A DNA stretch of 64,000 nt from DASQDN01 sp963844855. Lineage in GTDB: Bacteria; Acidobacteriota; Terriglobia; Bryobacterales; Bryobacteraceae. The notes under the pieces were generated by a model that saw nothing but the letters and a program-made list of their open reading frames with translations, made no database searches and was not told the DNA's origin. Shown piece after piece: positions 18,522 through 27,461 of the stretch (the first letter of the stretch is position 1; each line of letters opens with the position of its first letter). A program made the translations under genes and the position numbers. The DNA lies in contig CAWJQP010000034.1 in the NCBI GenBank assembly GCA_963844855.1, positions 131,640 through 195,639 on the forward strand, written 5' to 3'.

Positions 18522-18778
18522 TTATCTTCTTCGGAAATCGAGCAAACCGGGATGAGTTTTTTTTAAGAATTCACCTAAAGGGCGCGGGTTGAATACGTCC
18601 ACCTTGCGATTGAGGTACAAGTGGAAACCGTCTTGATCGCGACGAACCTTCACAGGCCAGTAGTTCCTCGTCTGTTTGAGCGATCTTGCCCTCGGGATCG
18701 AGATAACAAGATCGATCGACAATCCACGCGTACAGCGAACACTTCTACAATCGCTTCACCGCCGACAGGAATGTCCAT
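18522..18778 (-). pseudogene. Small hypothetical protein, frameshifted
   Basis: From ATG at 18778: MDIPVGGEAIVEVFAVRVD, then in a second frame CYLDPEGKIAQTDEELLACE, then in a third GFHLYLNRKVDVFNPRPLGE and FLKKTHPGLLDFRRR to the stop. The three pieces join smoothly with two single-base shifts and look like one ~85-residue protein. I do not recognise the family. Confidence 0.35.
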
Positions 18779-18931
18779 GATTCTTCCAACCTCCGGCTTT
18801 ATTCGTGTCTCTGGCATCTTGGCGGGCATTGAGGTCCTTCGAATTTGGTGAACCTCAGTATAAAAACCCTTCTTACCCCAGACGGTGGACTGAAAAGCGA
18901 CATGCGTTGTGCTGCTTGCGAGAATGAAACT

Positions 18932-19408
18932 ATGCGGAAGAGGATAACGGGAACGCGTCCTGCCAAGCTAGACGGTGAATCCGGCCAAGACTGGCTTGAT
19001 CTCGAACACATCGCGACCGTAGAGGTAACGTCAGAAGATCCCAGCTTTCCTATTGAATTTGCGGTTGGGTCAAAAGATGGCCCCGGCTGGCGCGCTTCTC
19101 AACCGGGTGAACAACGGATTCGTATTATCTTCGATGAACCTGTTTCGCTCCATCGTATTCAGCTTCGTTTTCACGAAGTGGCGTTGGAACGAACACAGGA
19201 GTTCACCCTTCGATGGGCGCCTGCCGCAGGCGGATCGACGAGAGAGATTGTGCGTCAGCAATGGAATTTCAGCCCTACCGGATCAACAACGGAAATTGAA
19301 GATTATGTTGTCGATCTGGACGGCGTCTCCATATTGGAACTCGCGATTCATCCCGATTTAAGTCGGCGGGACGCAGTTGCAACTCTGGCCTCTTGGCGTT
19401 TGGGGTGA
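18932..19408 (+). CDS. Discoidin-like (carbohydrate-binding fold) protein
   Basis: From the ATG at 18932 the product is about 158 residues: DWLDLEHIATVEVTSEDPSF, RIIFDEPVSLHRIQLRFHEV, TQEFTLRWAPAAGGSTREIV, QQWNFSPTGSTTEIEDYVVD, VSILELAIHPDLS. The F5/8-type-C-like beta-sandwich pattern (RIIFDEP-x-x-L-x-R-I-x-L) is clear, and such stand-alone proteins occur widely in bacteria. No signal peptide is visible. A longer TTG start at 18845 adds 29 unrelated-looking residues, so I use the internal ATG. It probably binds a ligand or polymer; the role is unknown. Confidence 0.75.
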   Translation: MRKRITGTRPAKLDGESGQDWLDLEHIATVEVTSEDPSFPIEFAVGSKDGPGWRASQPGEQRIRIIFDEPVSLHRIQLRFHEVALERTQEFTLRWAPAAGGSTREIVRQQWNFSPTGSTTEIEDYVVDLDGVSILELAIHPDLSRRDAVATLASWRLG

Positions 19409-19427
19409 TGACTAGTCGGGTCCCAAT

Positions 19428-19598
19428 CTAATGCGTACGCCGTGGCGCCAACACACCTGGGACTGCTTGAGCAGCACGATCCAACACGAGATCGCATTGC
19501 ATCGCAAAGAGACTCTGATCGGGTGCGCCGTCCCGTGCGGCTTGCACGCATTGGATTAGATCTCGAAGCGTCTCTGTCGGTATCGTGTAGTTTCCCAT
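19428..19598 (-). CDS. Small hypothetical protein
   Basis: A 56-residue frame from ATG 19598 (MGNYTIPTETLRDLIQCVQA, then ARDGAPDQSLFAMQCDLVLD). The composition is protein-like and amphipathic, but there is no good ribosome binding site and no family match by eye. It may be chance. Confidence 0.3.
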   Translation of the reverse strand: MGNYTIPTETLRDLIQCVQAARDGAPDQSLFAMQCDLVLDRAAQAVPGVLAPRRTH

Positions 19599-19979
19599 CA
19601 CATTGCAATTATGGCGCTGCAATCCTCGTCCTACAATTAGCAGTCCTTACGTGAGTGACCATGGAAAGCACCTCATCACTCGAAACATTACTGCATTCCT
19701 TTGGAGGTACGAAGTACGGCACACGTCTGACCAGAGTACTACCGCCAACGGTACCAAAGATCTAGATCCTACGGCCACGCAAATGTGCCATGTGCCTGCG
19801 GCCGCCCTGTCTTCTTCGGTGGCGTTCTTTGCAGCTTCTTCGTCGAGGAACGGATTGGCTTCGCGTGAAGCGTGAGCGCGGCTATACGACCACGTGCGAC
19901 AGGGGGTCTAGCGTTTGGCTTTGGACGCGCGTCTAGACTGCTATCTCGGTTGGAGGCATCTCATCGGTCCACACAAGGA
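19599..19979. other. No gene seen before the broken permease
   Basis: About 380 bases lacking a supported gene. A 34-codon frame starts at 19660 (MESTSSLETLLHSF) without a ribosome binding site. The missing 5' part of the downstream permease should lie here but is not recognisable. Confidence 0.4.
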
Positions 19980-22106
19980 ATTACGATGGCGACATCAGAA
20001 GCATCTGGCAGTTACTACGAAGTTGCCGGCGTTGGCGCGGCGCTGGGCCGTGTGTTGACACCTGAGGATCACTTGGTAATAGGAAGCGGCGGACCGCATG
20101 GAGGTGTGGCCGTTATCAGCCACGCATTGTGGGTCCGCCGCTTTGCTCGCGATCCGGGAGTACTTGGCAGGGTCCTCCAGGTAGGAACAAACCGGGTCAC
20201 AATTGTCGGCGTTTTGCGGGAAGGTTTCACCGGGCTGGAGTTAGGCGCGCCGGCGGACATAACGATCCCAATGATGCTCGCTCCGAACAATCTTCGATCG
20301 AAACAGTCGTGGTGGTTCAGCGTAGTCGGACGGCTGAAGGACGGGGTTTCTGAAGCGCCGGCGCGCGCCGAGTTGGACCAATACTTTCAAACGTACATGA
20401 AGGAACAGGGAATAAGCGGAGGAACGCGGGAGTATTTCTCAGGGATTGCGCTTGTGCCCGCCGCAAGGGAGCCTCGATGGGTTGCGCCGGCAACTTGGAA
20501 AGCCCTTGCTGATTGTCATGGGGATCGTCGGCCTGGTGCTTCTGATTGGATGCGCGAATGTCGCCAATTTGCTGCTGGAACGGGCGAGCGCGCGGTGTCA
20601 CGAGATTGCCGTTCGGTTGGCGGTGGGCGCAAGCCGTGGCCGGATCATCCGCCAATTGGCCGCGGAAGGACTTGTCTTAGTAGTCGCGGCTTCCATCGTG
20701 AGCACGTTGATCGCCAGATGGGGAGTGTCCGCGCTGGTTAGTCTGTTTGCAGGACATCAAGGCCGGATCGTGCTGGAGCCGAGCATTGACTGGCGTGTTG
20801 TGAGCCTCACGGCCAGTGTCGCGCCGATAACGGGATTGCTGTTAAGCATCGCCCCACCGGTTCACGCAGTACGTAACGTTGCGGCCATACCGGGCAGCGG
20901 CGGACGAATTGGAATGAGTCTGGGTCAGTTCCGCGTAGGCAACGTTCTTGTTGTCGCGCAGGTCATGCTCTCGATGATTTTGCTCTGCGGAGCTGCACTG
21001 TTCCTGCGTAGCCTGTGGAAGCTATCGAAGGTCGACGCCGGTTTTCAGCGTGAAGGCGTATTTACGGTAAACGTGGATGCGACGCTTCCGAAACTCGATC
21101 CAACAAAGGTCAACTCCGTTGAGGCAGAACTCGCGAACATCGGGCGGATGTGGCATAACCTCGTCGAACCAGTAGAATCACTGGCACAAGTAAAGGCAAT
21201 CAGCGCATCGACACTGACTCCACTTAGCGGACGGGACCGCGGGATCCTGATGAGTGTCAGCGGGGAGCCAGTTCGATCGGAGCGCGATCGAGGCATTCAC
21301 ATCAACCAGGTAAGCTCCGGATATTTTAATGCTTTCGGTATGCGTTTACTTGCGGGTCGGTGGTTCGGACCGCGCGATGTTGGCGATGCTCCGAAGGTAG
21401 CAATCCTTAACAACGCCGCGCTGCAGCGATTCTTTGGAGCTTCGAACCCTATAGGGCGACGTGTCACGTTTCCGGGGCAAAATAGTCGGTATTGTGCACG
21501 CTACACGATACGACAAGCTGCGCGAAGTTGCTGAACCGATGGTCTACGTTCCGATCGAGCAGGCAATCGATCCTTTATCGAGGGTCATCATCGGGATCCG
21601 TATGGCTGGAGATCCGGCCGACGCCCTGCGGGTTTTACGCAGCAGGTTGTACCGGGTGCATTCATGACAAAGATCGTGACCGTCGAGCAGCAGGTGGAAG
21701 GATCCCTACTGCAGGAGCGGTTATTGTCGATCCTCGCAAGTCTTTTCGAAGCGTTGGCGCTGCTGCTCGCGGCAATCGGCCTTTGCGGAATCATTTGCTT
21801 CAGCGTGATCCGTAGAATTCGCGAGATCGGGATCCGGATTGCTGTCGGCGCTCCACGGAGAAGCGTTCTGTGGATTGTCTTGCGCAAGACGCTCAGTCTG
21901 GCTCTGGCTGGACTCGGGTTGGGAATTCCGCTTGTCCTTCTATTAACGAAGTTCATCAAAAGTGAGTTGTACGAATTGCAGGGGTTCGATCCTTGGCCAT
22001 GGGCGGATCGATGATGGTACTGACGATCGTTGCTCTTGCAGCCCGGGTGTTGCCAGCTTTGCGGGCGAGTCGCGTCGACCCGATAGCTTGCTTGCGGCAG
22101 GACTAG
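19980..22106 (+). pseudogene. MacB/FtsX-like permease (acidobacterial duplicated type), broken
   Basis: Four frames in order rebuild most of a large MacB-like permease. Frame one: YYEVAGVGAALGRVLTPEDH, GGVAVISHALWVRRFARDPG (periplasmic core). Frame two, from ~20,490: IVGLVLLIGCANVANLLLER ASARCHEIAVR, then GVFTVNVDATLPKL, SSGYFNAFGMRLLAGRWFGP. Frame three, from ~21,460: YDKLREVAEPMVYVPIEQAI. Frame four, from ~21,664: LALLLAAIGLCGIICFSVIR REIGIRIAVGAP. A last shift gives VLPALRASRVDPIACLRQD. The first transmembrane domain is missing. These proteins normally pair with PadR regulators; none adjoins this copy. Confidence 0.85.
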
Positions 22107-22130
22107 TTCGCATGAAGGATACTATCTGCT

Positions 22131-23138
22131 GTGGCGTTGCTGGAGGCGTTGGGCGGCGAAGCAGGTTGCAAGCGGCTATCATCGGCATTCTACGCTCGCG
22201 TTAGCAAGGATCCGATCCTGCGCCCTCTCTTTCCGGGCAAGAGTCTTAAGTGCGCCGTCGAAGAGTTCGCAGCCTTCCTGATTCAGTTCCTGGGCGGGGA
22301 CGAAGAGCACACGCAGCGCCGCTGGTGGTTGAGCTTGCGGGAATCGCACGCTCGCTTTCGGATTGGTCCGGCTGAGCGGAGCGCATGGTTGCAGCATATG
22401 AGGGCGACGCTGGACGCGGCTCGACTCGATCAGGCAACGCGACAAGCGCTTTGGCAATTCTTCGAGCACAGTTCCTCATACGTTGTAGGCGCCGAAGGCG
22501 CTCGACCAGAACATGACGAACTCGATTCGCGTTGGGACGAGCAACGCGCTTTAGATGACACCATCGCCGCAATTGCGGCCGGCCGCGACCAGGAAGCGAT
22601 GGCTATGGCCCCGCGCTTTCTGGTCCGACCAAGTGTGTTCCTTGGGATCCTGGCGCGCATGGTCCAGTCGGGTCGAACGGATTTGACCGGCTTTGTCATG
22701 GATGCGGTCGAGGGCGATCCATCGCTTGCATGCCGCCGTTTCGGGGGACGCGCATTGCTCCATTACGCGGCGGGCGCAGGTAGTCTAGAGGTGGTGGCAA
22801 CGTTGCTGAGGCTCGGCGGAAATCCAAATGTACAGAACGCTGGTGGTCATACGCCGCTTTACTGTGTGTCGAATGAATGCGCGTTCGAGACAGGACCGGA
22901 TGTCGTACGCGCTCTTGTGCAGGCGGGCGCTGATGTGAACTCATGCGGTGGCGTCACGCGCGCGACTCCACTTCATATGGCAGCGCGACGAGGATTCGTG
23001 GAGATTGCTCGGACCTTGCTCGATAGCGGGGCGTCGATTGGCGCACGGGATAGCAAGGGCAATACGCCGCTGCAGCGAGCGATCAACTGCCGCCGGGATG
23101 GAGTGGTTCAGTTGTTGCGGGAGTGTGGAGCTCGTTGA
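22131..23138 (+). CDS. Truncated hemoglobin fused to ankyrin repeats
   Basis: The first ~120 residues fit a truncated hemoglobin: LGGEAGCKRLSSAFYARVSK, PILRPLFPGKSL, FLIQFLGGDEEHTQRRWWLS, LRESHARFRIGPAERSAWLQ and HMRATLDAARLDQATRQALW. H73 in ESHARF sits where the proximal heme ligand is expected. After a linker of about 70 residues come three or four ankyrin repeats (GRALLHYAAGAGSLEVVATL; HTPLYCVSNECAFETGPDVV; ATPLHMAARRGFVEIARTLL; GNTPLQRAINCRRDGVVQLL). The domain pair suggests a gas- or redox-responsive partner protein, which is inference. Start is GTG with AAGGA upstream; no signal peptide, so cytoplasmic. Confidence 0.85.
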   Translation: MALLEALGGEAGCKRLSSAFYARVSKDPILRPLFPGKSLKCAVEEFAAFLIQFLGGDEEHTQRRWWLSLRESHARFRIGPAERSAWLQHMRATLDAARLDQATRQALWQFFEHSSSYVVGAEGARPEHDELDSRWDEQRALDDTIAAIAAGRDQEAMAMAPRFLVRPSVFLGILARMVQSGRTDLTGFVMDAVEGDPSLACRRFGGRALLHYAAGAGSLEVVATLLRLGGNPNVQNAGGHTPLYCVSNECAFETGPDVVRALVQAGADVNSCGGVTRATPLHMAARRGFVEIARTLLDSGASIGARDSKGNTPLQRAINCRRDGVVQLLRECGAR

Positions 23139-23165
23139 ACTTGGCTTCTCGAATAAGATGCGATT

Positions 23166-24191
23166 GTGATCTTTTTGCTGATGTTCCTAGCCCTCGTCCC
23201 CAGCGTCTTCGCTGAGGACTCTGCCATCGACACAAACGTCCTTACCTGGATGCAGGGAACATTGGATGCCTGGGAATCTACTTGCCGCGAGGACTTGCAC
23301 ATCTCGCCGAATCCGCTGCCTTGGGTCATCTTCTATGACAGTACTCACGCCTGGCACGTGAAGCCGGAGGAGAAGCAATTGCCGCCACACCGCCAGACGA
23401 AAGAAATGCTTGTCTTCGCCGGTCATCGCTATCCGATCTTCGAACTCAATCATACGAAGAAGCTTTGGGTTCCTGATCGGGAACCTCTTGACCTGAAGGC
23501 TCGGGCAGTTACGATGCCCTACGATCGCGATACAAAGGCGTTCTTCGTTCTAGCGGTTCCCGGACTGGTCGCCAATGATGCCGGGGTTGCCCGCTCGAAG
23601 GACCTGGACGACTTTTTTGCTGGGAACGCGATCCACGAATTGGTTCACACACGACAAATGGTTCAGTTGCTGCCGGCAGTGCGGCACCTCCGTGCGCGAT
23701 ACAAGTTCCCGGAAAGCATTGACGATAACTTGATTCAGAACACGTTTGGCGCGAATGAGGAGTTCAGGAAGATGTACGAAGAGGCGGGTCGGCATATGAC
23801 CGCAGCTTTGCTCGCGACTGACAACAACGCGCGGATCGAGAACGCCCGCAAGGCAGTGCAGGTGATCCGCCAAAGGCAACGGCGCTTCTTCACGGGCGAA
23901 TATGAAGGTTGGGGAGCAATGGAGGAAGCCTGGCTGACGATGGAAGGCGCTGCGATGTGGGCGCAGTTCCAATATGAGCTTAGAGTCGCGCTGCGGGGCG
24001 AACCCTGGCTGGAAACAATTTCCAAGCTTTCGCAACGTACGGACGCCTGGTCGCAGATGGAAGGTTTGGGGCTGTTCCTATTGATCGACCGGTTTGATTC
24101 GGCTTGGCAGTCGCGATTCTTCTCGACGTCCGCTCCTCCCTCGCCGTTGGCTTTTTTGGAAGCGCTATTGACTCGATATATCATTCGATGA
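23166..24191 (+). CDS. Exported protein with HExxH motif
   Basis: A 341-residue product with signal peptide IFLLMFLALVPSVFAE and a GTG start. HELVHTRQ (H157, E158, H161) in the segment FAGNAIHELVHTRQMVQLLP is a zinc-protease type HExxH, followed about 75 residues later by GWGAMEEAWLTMEGAAMW, where a Glu could be the third ligand (gluzincin style). No known family is recognised. Its stop codon lies inside the PadR operator, so its transcript runs into the PadR-ABC operon region. The gene begins 27 bases after the globin-ankyrin gene and may be cotranscribed with it. Confidence 0.65.
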   Translation: MIFLLMFLALVPSVFAEDSAIDTNVLTWMQGTLDAWESTCREDLHISPNPLPWVIFYDSTHAWHVKPEEKQLPPHRQTKEMLVFAGHRYPIFELNHTKKLWVPDREPLDLKARAVTMPYDRDTKAFFVLAVPGLVANDAGVARSKDLDDFFAGNAIHELVHTRQMVQLLPAVRHLRARYKFPESIDDNLIQNTFGANEEFRKMYEEAGRHMTAALLATDNNARIENARKAVQVIRQRQRRFFTGEYEGWGAMEEAWLTMEGAAMWAQFQYELRVALRGEPWLETISKLSQRTDAWSQMEGLGLFLLIDRFDSAWQSRFFSTSAPPSPLAFLEALLTRYIIR

Positions 24192-24196
24192 TATAT
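24176..24196. promoter_or_regulatory. PadR-type operator, perfect inverted repeat
   Basis: Two 9-base half-sites, ATATATCAT and ATGATATAT, are exact inverted copies separated by TCG. The site ends 13 bases before the ATG of the PadR gene and overlaps the stop of the upstream gene. PadR regulators commonly bind AT-rich palindromes containing TATATC/ATAT cores upstream of their own operon, so autoregulation is the natural reading. Confidence 0.7.
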
Positions 24197-24209
24197 CATT
24201 TGATAGCAT

Positions 24210-24557
24210 ATGCCCGACGCCCGTTCCGATTCGCCACTGCCGCCGGCAACTTTCTTCGTACTCTTCGCGCTTGCAGGTGGAGACAAGCATGGTTACGCAA
24301 TCATGAAGGATGCTCGTGAGCTCTCTGAACAGCGTTTTCAGATAGGCCCGGCAACTCTGTACACGACGATCCAACGCCTTACGGAATATGGCTGGATTTC
24401 GCAAGTAACAACCGCAAAGAGCGACGATCCGAGACGCAGATACTATCGGCTGAAGCAAGCCGGCCACAGCGCGCTGCAGGAGGAGTTACGGCGTATGGAA
24501 GCGCTCGTCAAAAAGTCAAAAGCAATGCGGCTGCGGCCTGGGGAGTCGCCATCATGA
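24210..24557 (+). CDS. PadR-family transcriptional regulator
   Basis: A 115-residue winged-helix repressor: FFVLFALAGGDKHGYAIMKD is the PadR N-terminal helix pair, RFQIGPATLYTTIQRLTEYG the recognition helix, and RRRYYRLKQAGHSALQEELR the wing and dimerisation helix. It is a short, C-terminally reduced PadR. First gene of a four-gene operon; its stop overlaps the next start (ATGA). It probably represses this operon through the palindrome directly upstream. The effector is unknown. Confidence 0.93.
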   Translation: MPDARSDSPLPPATFFVLFALAGGDKHGYAIMKDARELSEQRFQIGPATLYTTIQRLTEYGWISQVTTAKSDDPRRRYYRLKQAGHSALQEELRRMEALVKKSKAMRLRPGESPS

Positions 24558-25006
24558 GTCGCTTTTTACGTTGCTCGTCGGCTATCTATCGCAAGTTGTT
24601 GTGGGTGTGTCCAAAGGATCTGCAGCGCGATTTCGGTACTGAGATGGCGCTTGTTTTCGCTGACGATCTCGCGGAAACGTGGATGAACACGGGTATCCCC
24701 GGCGCCGTTCGGGTGTGGAGTCGTGCTGCCGGCGAATTGCTGGGCATCGCGTTGTTTCAAGTCGCCGGAGCTCGTGGCATGCTCGTTTCGGCAATCTGCT
24801 GTGGGCTCAGCGCAATCTGTCTTGGCGGAGAACTGATGTTAGCGCGCGCTCATGCATCCCCGGCAGGTAATGGTCCGGCACTTATGGATGCCGTATTAAC
24901 CGTGGTGGTCTGGCCGAGTTTGACCGCCGCATTGGTGTCGTTTGTCGCAGTCCGAGTCGGCGCCCGCCACTCGAACCTGTCGCTTCTTGCCGATACACAG
25001 TCCTGA
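24554..25006 (+). CDS. Small membrane protein of the PadR-ABC operon
   Basis: A 150-residue product with an N-terminal cytoplasmic motif YRKLLWVCPKDLQRDFGTEM ALVFADD, which resembles the segment that precedes the first helix in acidobacterial MacB-like permeases (LYPRDFRxEFGxEM). Two membrane helices follow (LVSAICCGLSAICLGG; LTVVVWPSLTAALVSFVAV). It is coupled at both ends by overlapping codons (ATGA before, TGATG after), so it very likely works with the ABC transporter. No catalytic motif is present. Confidence 0.75.
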   Translation: MSRFLRCSSAIYRKLLWVCPKDLQRDFGTEMALVFADDLAETWMNTGIPGAVRVWSRAAGELLGIALFQVAGARGMLVSAICCGLSAICLGGELMLARAHASPAGNGPALMDAVLTVVVWPSLTAALVSFVAVRVGARHSNLSLLADTQS

Positions 25007-25770
25007 TGCTCGAAGTGCGAGGCCTGACTAAACAGTTCCGCCGGGTCAACGTTGTCGATCACGTCACGTTTGATATCCGTCCGTGCGAGATCACCGGTTA
25101 TCTGGGTCCGAATGGCTCCGGCAAGTCTACAACAGTCAAGATGCTGACGGGACTGTTAGAACCAACGGAGGGACAGATCCTGTTCAACGGCCGCAATATC
25201 CGGGAGGATGTCATCGCGTACAGACACCGCCTTGGATACGTTCCTGAAGAGCCTAATTTATACGGCTACTTGACCGGTCTGGAGTATCTGCAATTGGCAG
25301 GCGGCCTTCGCGGATTGAACCCCGATGTGGTCAACCGCAAGGCGAACGAGCTTCTGGAGCTTCTCTATTTGAACGATGCTTCGTGGGTTCCGATCTCTGC
25401 CTATTCCAAAGGGATGAAGCAGCGGGTGCTGATCGCAGCTGCTCTTCTACACGATCCAGATTTTCTGATCTTCGACGAAGCGCAGTCCGGTCTCGACATA
25501 CAAAATGCATTGTTGTTTCGTCACCTGTTGCGCGCCCTCGCTGCGCAAGGCAAAGGAATACTCTATATTTCCCACGTGCTCGAGCTAGTAGAGAAGGTGT
25601 GCGATCGGATTGTCGTCATCTATAAAGGCCGCATAGTTGCTAATGATTCCGTCAGCGGCCTGCGTGACTTAATGCAGCTGCCGACACTCGAACAAGTGTT
25701 CAGTCAGCTGGTCCAACAGGACGACATGGAAGCCCGCGCGAGCCGGATTGCGTCCGTCGTCAGCCGGTAA
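25006..25770 (+). CDS. ABC transporter ATP-binding protein
   Basis: A 254-residue ATPase: Walker A GPNGSGKS at residues 34-41, Q-loop region GYVPEEPNLYGYLTG, a variant signature YSKGMKQR, Walker B FLIFDEAQSGLD and switch His in LYISHVLELVEKV. The order matches CcmA/NatA-type exporters (ABC-2 class). It should energise the permease encoded 6 bases downstream. Starts by TGATG coupling with the preceding membrane protein. Substrate not predictable. Confidence 0.95.
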   Translation: MLEVRGLTKQFRRVNVVDHVTFDIRPCEITGYLGPNGSGKSTTVKMLTGLLEPTEGQILFNGRNIREDVIAYRHRLGYVPEEPNLYGYLTGLEYLQLAGGLRGLNPDVVNRKANELLELLYLNDASWVPISAYSKGMKQRVLIAAALLHDPDFLIFDEAQSGLDIQNALLFRHLLRALAAQGKGILYISHVLELVEKVCDRIVVIYKGRIVANDSVSGLRDLMQLPTLEQVFSQLVQQDDMEARASRIASVVSR

Positions 25771-25776
25771 TCAACT

Positions 25777-27438
25777 ATGAATCACCGCCCGCGGTTCAGA
25801 CTCCTGGTGCGGATCTTCCACGAACGCTTCTTTGAGAACGACACAGTATCGCCCGGCGGCGGATTTCAAACGAACATCTACCAGGTTGTCGGATTTCTTG
25901 TTGCCACGGGATGGTTCATTAGCTATTTTCTAATGCCGCCGTTCCTCCAGCTTTCGCAGGCGAAACCGACGGAGCAAATTGACTGGACCATTCGCACACT
26001 TCGCCTGTTCTTTACGTCATACTCGTTCGCGATTACGGGTTTCGCAACGGTATTTGAATGGGACATGCTCTTCCCCGACCGGCGGGACTTCCTGATACTG
26101 GGCACATTTCCGATTCGAATCCGCGAATTGTTGGTCGCTAAGCTTGCGGCGCTCTGGCTTTTTTTGCTTTTACTGATCCTGGCTATCAACGTATTTCCAG
26201 TCCTGATGATGATGGCTCTCAGCGTGCTCGTCCCGAGTCTTCACGGAAGCGGAGCTCGACTCGTTGTAGCGCAGGTTGTTGCTACGGGCGGCGCTTCGTT
26301 GTTTGCCTTTCTGTGCGTTGCTTGCATCCAGGGGATTCTCATCAGCATCCTGTCGCCACGGCTTTTCCAACGATCATCGCCGTGGATTCAGATGTTCGGA
26401 ATGAGCGCGATGGTCCTGAGTGTTCTCCTGTATCCTCTCTATTCGATTCTGCTGAGGCCGGCGGTGGAGGCTGACCAAAGCTGGCCTTGGCTGTTTCCAC
26501 CTGTCTGGTTTGCGGGCGTCTACGAACTCGTCGTGTCGACCCGTAGTTCGGAGCTCGTCACTTTTGGGGTTTACGGGCTCACACTTCTCGGGATTGTGGC
26601 GACGCTCACGTTCATCACCTGGGCATGTGGCTACGGGAGACATTACCGCAGGACTCTAGAGTCAGAGGAGTTCTCGCAACACATCAATGCATCCATGTGG
26701 CCAATGCGGCTGATTCGATGTCCTGGCGAACGCGCGATCGCTGAGTTCAGTATCAAGACGCTAGCTCGCAGTCGAAAGCACCGGCTGTTTCTTTCCACTT
26801 ACATCAGTGTGGGACTTTCGTTTGGAACGCTCTTCGCTCTTGCCGTTCGATCCGGCAAGCTGGAACTGTCGCAGGACGGCTTGAGGGCATTTCCGTTCCT
26901 GATCGTCTTCTTTGTGATCTCGGGTTTTCGCGCGGTGTGCCAGTTCCCTGCCGATTTACCGGCGAACTGGATTTTCCGACTGTCGGAAGCGCGTTCGACA
27001 GAAGCGGCGCGTCGGGCTATTCGCAGACACGTTGTGTTCGGCGGTCTGATCCCGGCGCTGGTGTTCTTGCTGCCCCTGGAGTTGGCACTGTGGGACTGGC
27101 CGGTTGGATTCCTGCACTGCGCATTTCAATTGTTAACGGGGGCTCTGCTCGTCGAAGCGATGTTCTGGACGTTCGACAAGATTCCATTCACGTGCTCCTA
27201 TTTTCCGGGGAACATGAACCTTTCGCTGCTTGCAGGATTGTACTTGTATGGCTTTACGACTTACAGTTTCCACCTGGCGGATGTAGAGCGGTGGATGGAA
27301 ACGCATTGGAGCTATGCGGCGCTTGCGTTTACCGTATGCGGGCTGTTACTCGCGGTTTCCTGGCTGCGCCGGGCTCCATCGTCAACCGTTCGCTTCGATG
27401 CTGATGAGCCTGTCATTCGCACTCTGGACTTGACCTGA
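25777..27438 (+). CDS. ABC transporter permease, 553 residues
   Basis: A hydrophobic protein with about twelve membrane segments in two blocks, separated by a soluble region around residues 290-330 (WACGYGRHYRRTLESEEFSQ; GERAIAEFSIKTLARSRKHR). It closes the PadR-ABC operon and is the expected membrane partner of the ATPase. The C-terminus reads SWLRRAPSSTVRFDADEPVI, and the last ~80 bases recur in altered form at 32.84-32.92 kb. Family-level assignment beyond ABC-2-like exporter is not possible by eye. Confidence 0.85.
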   Translation: MNHRPRFRLLVRIFHERFFENDTVSPGGGFQTNIYQVVGFLVATGWFISYFLMPPFLQLSQAKPTEQIDWTIRTLRLFFTSYSFAITGFATVFEWDMLFPDRRDFLILGTFPIRIRELLVAKLAALWLFLLLLILAINVFPVLMMMALSVLVPSLHGSGARLVVAQVVATGGASLFAFLCVACIQGILISILSPRLFQRSSPWIQMFGMSAMVLSVLLYPLYSILLRPAVEADQSWPWLFPPVWFAGVYELVVSTRSSELVTFGVYGLTLLGIVATLTFITWACGYGRHYRRTLESEEFSQHINASMWPMRLIRCPGERAIAEFSIKTLARSRKHRLFLSTYISVGLSFGTLFALAVRSGKLELSQDGLRAFPFLIVFFVISGFRAVCQFPADLPANWIFRLSEARSTEAARRAIRRHVVFGGLIPALVFLLPLELALWDWPVGFLHCAFQLLTGALLVEAMFWTFDKIPFTCSYFPGNMNLSLLAGLYLYGFTTYSFHLADVERWMETHWSYAALAFTVCGLLLAVSWLRRAPSSTVRFDADEPVIRTLDLT

Positions 27439-27461
27439 AGTCGAGACGCCGGAGCGGTTTC

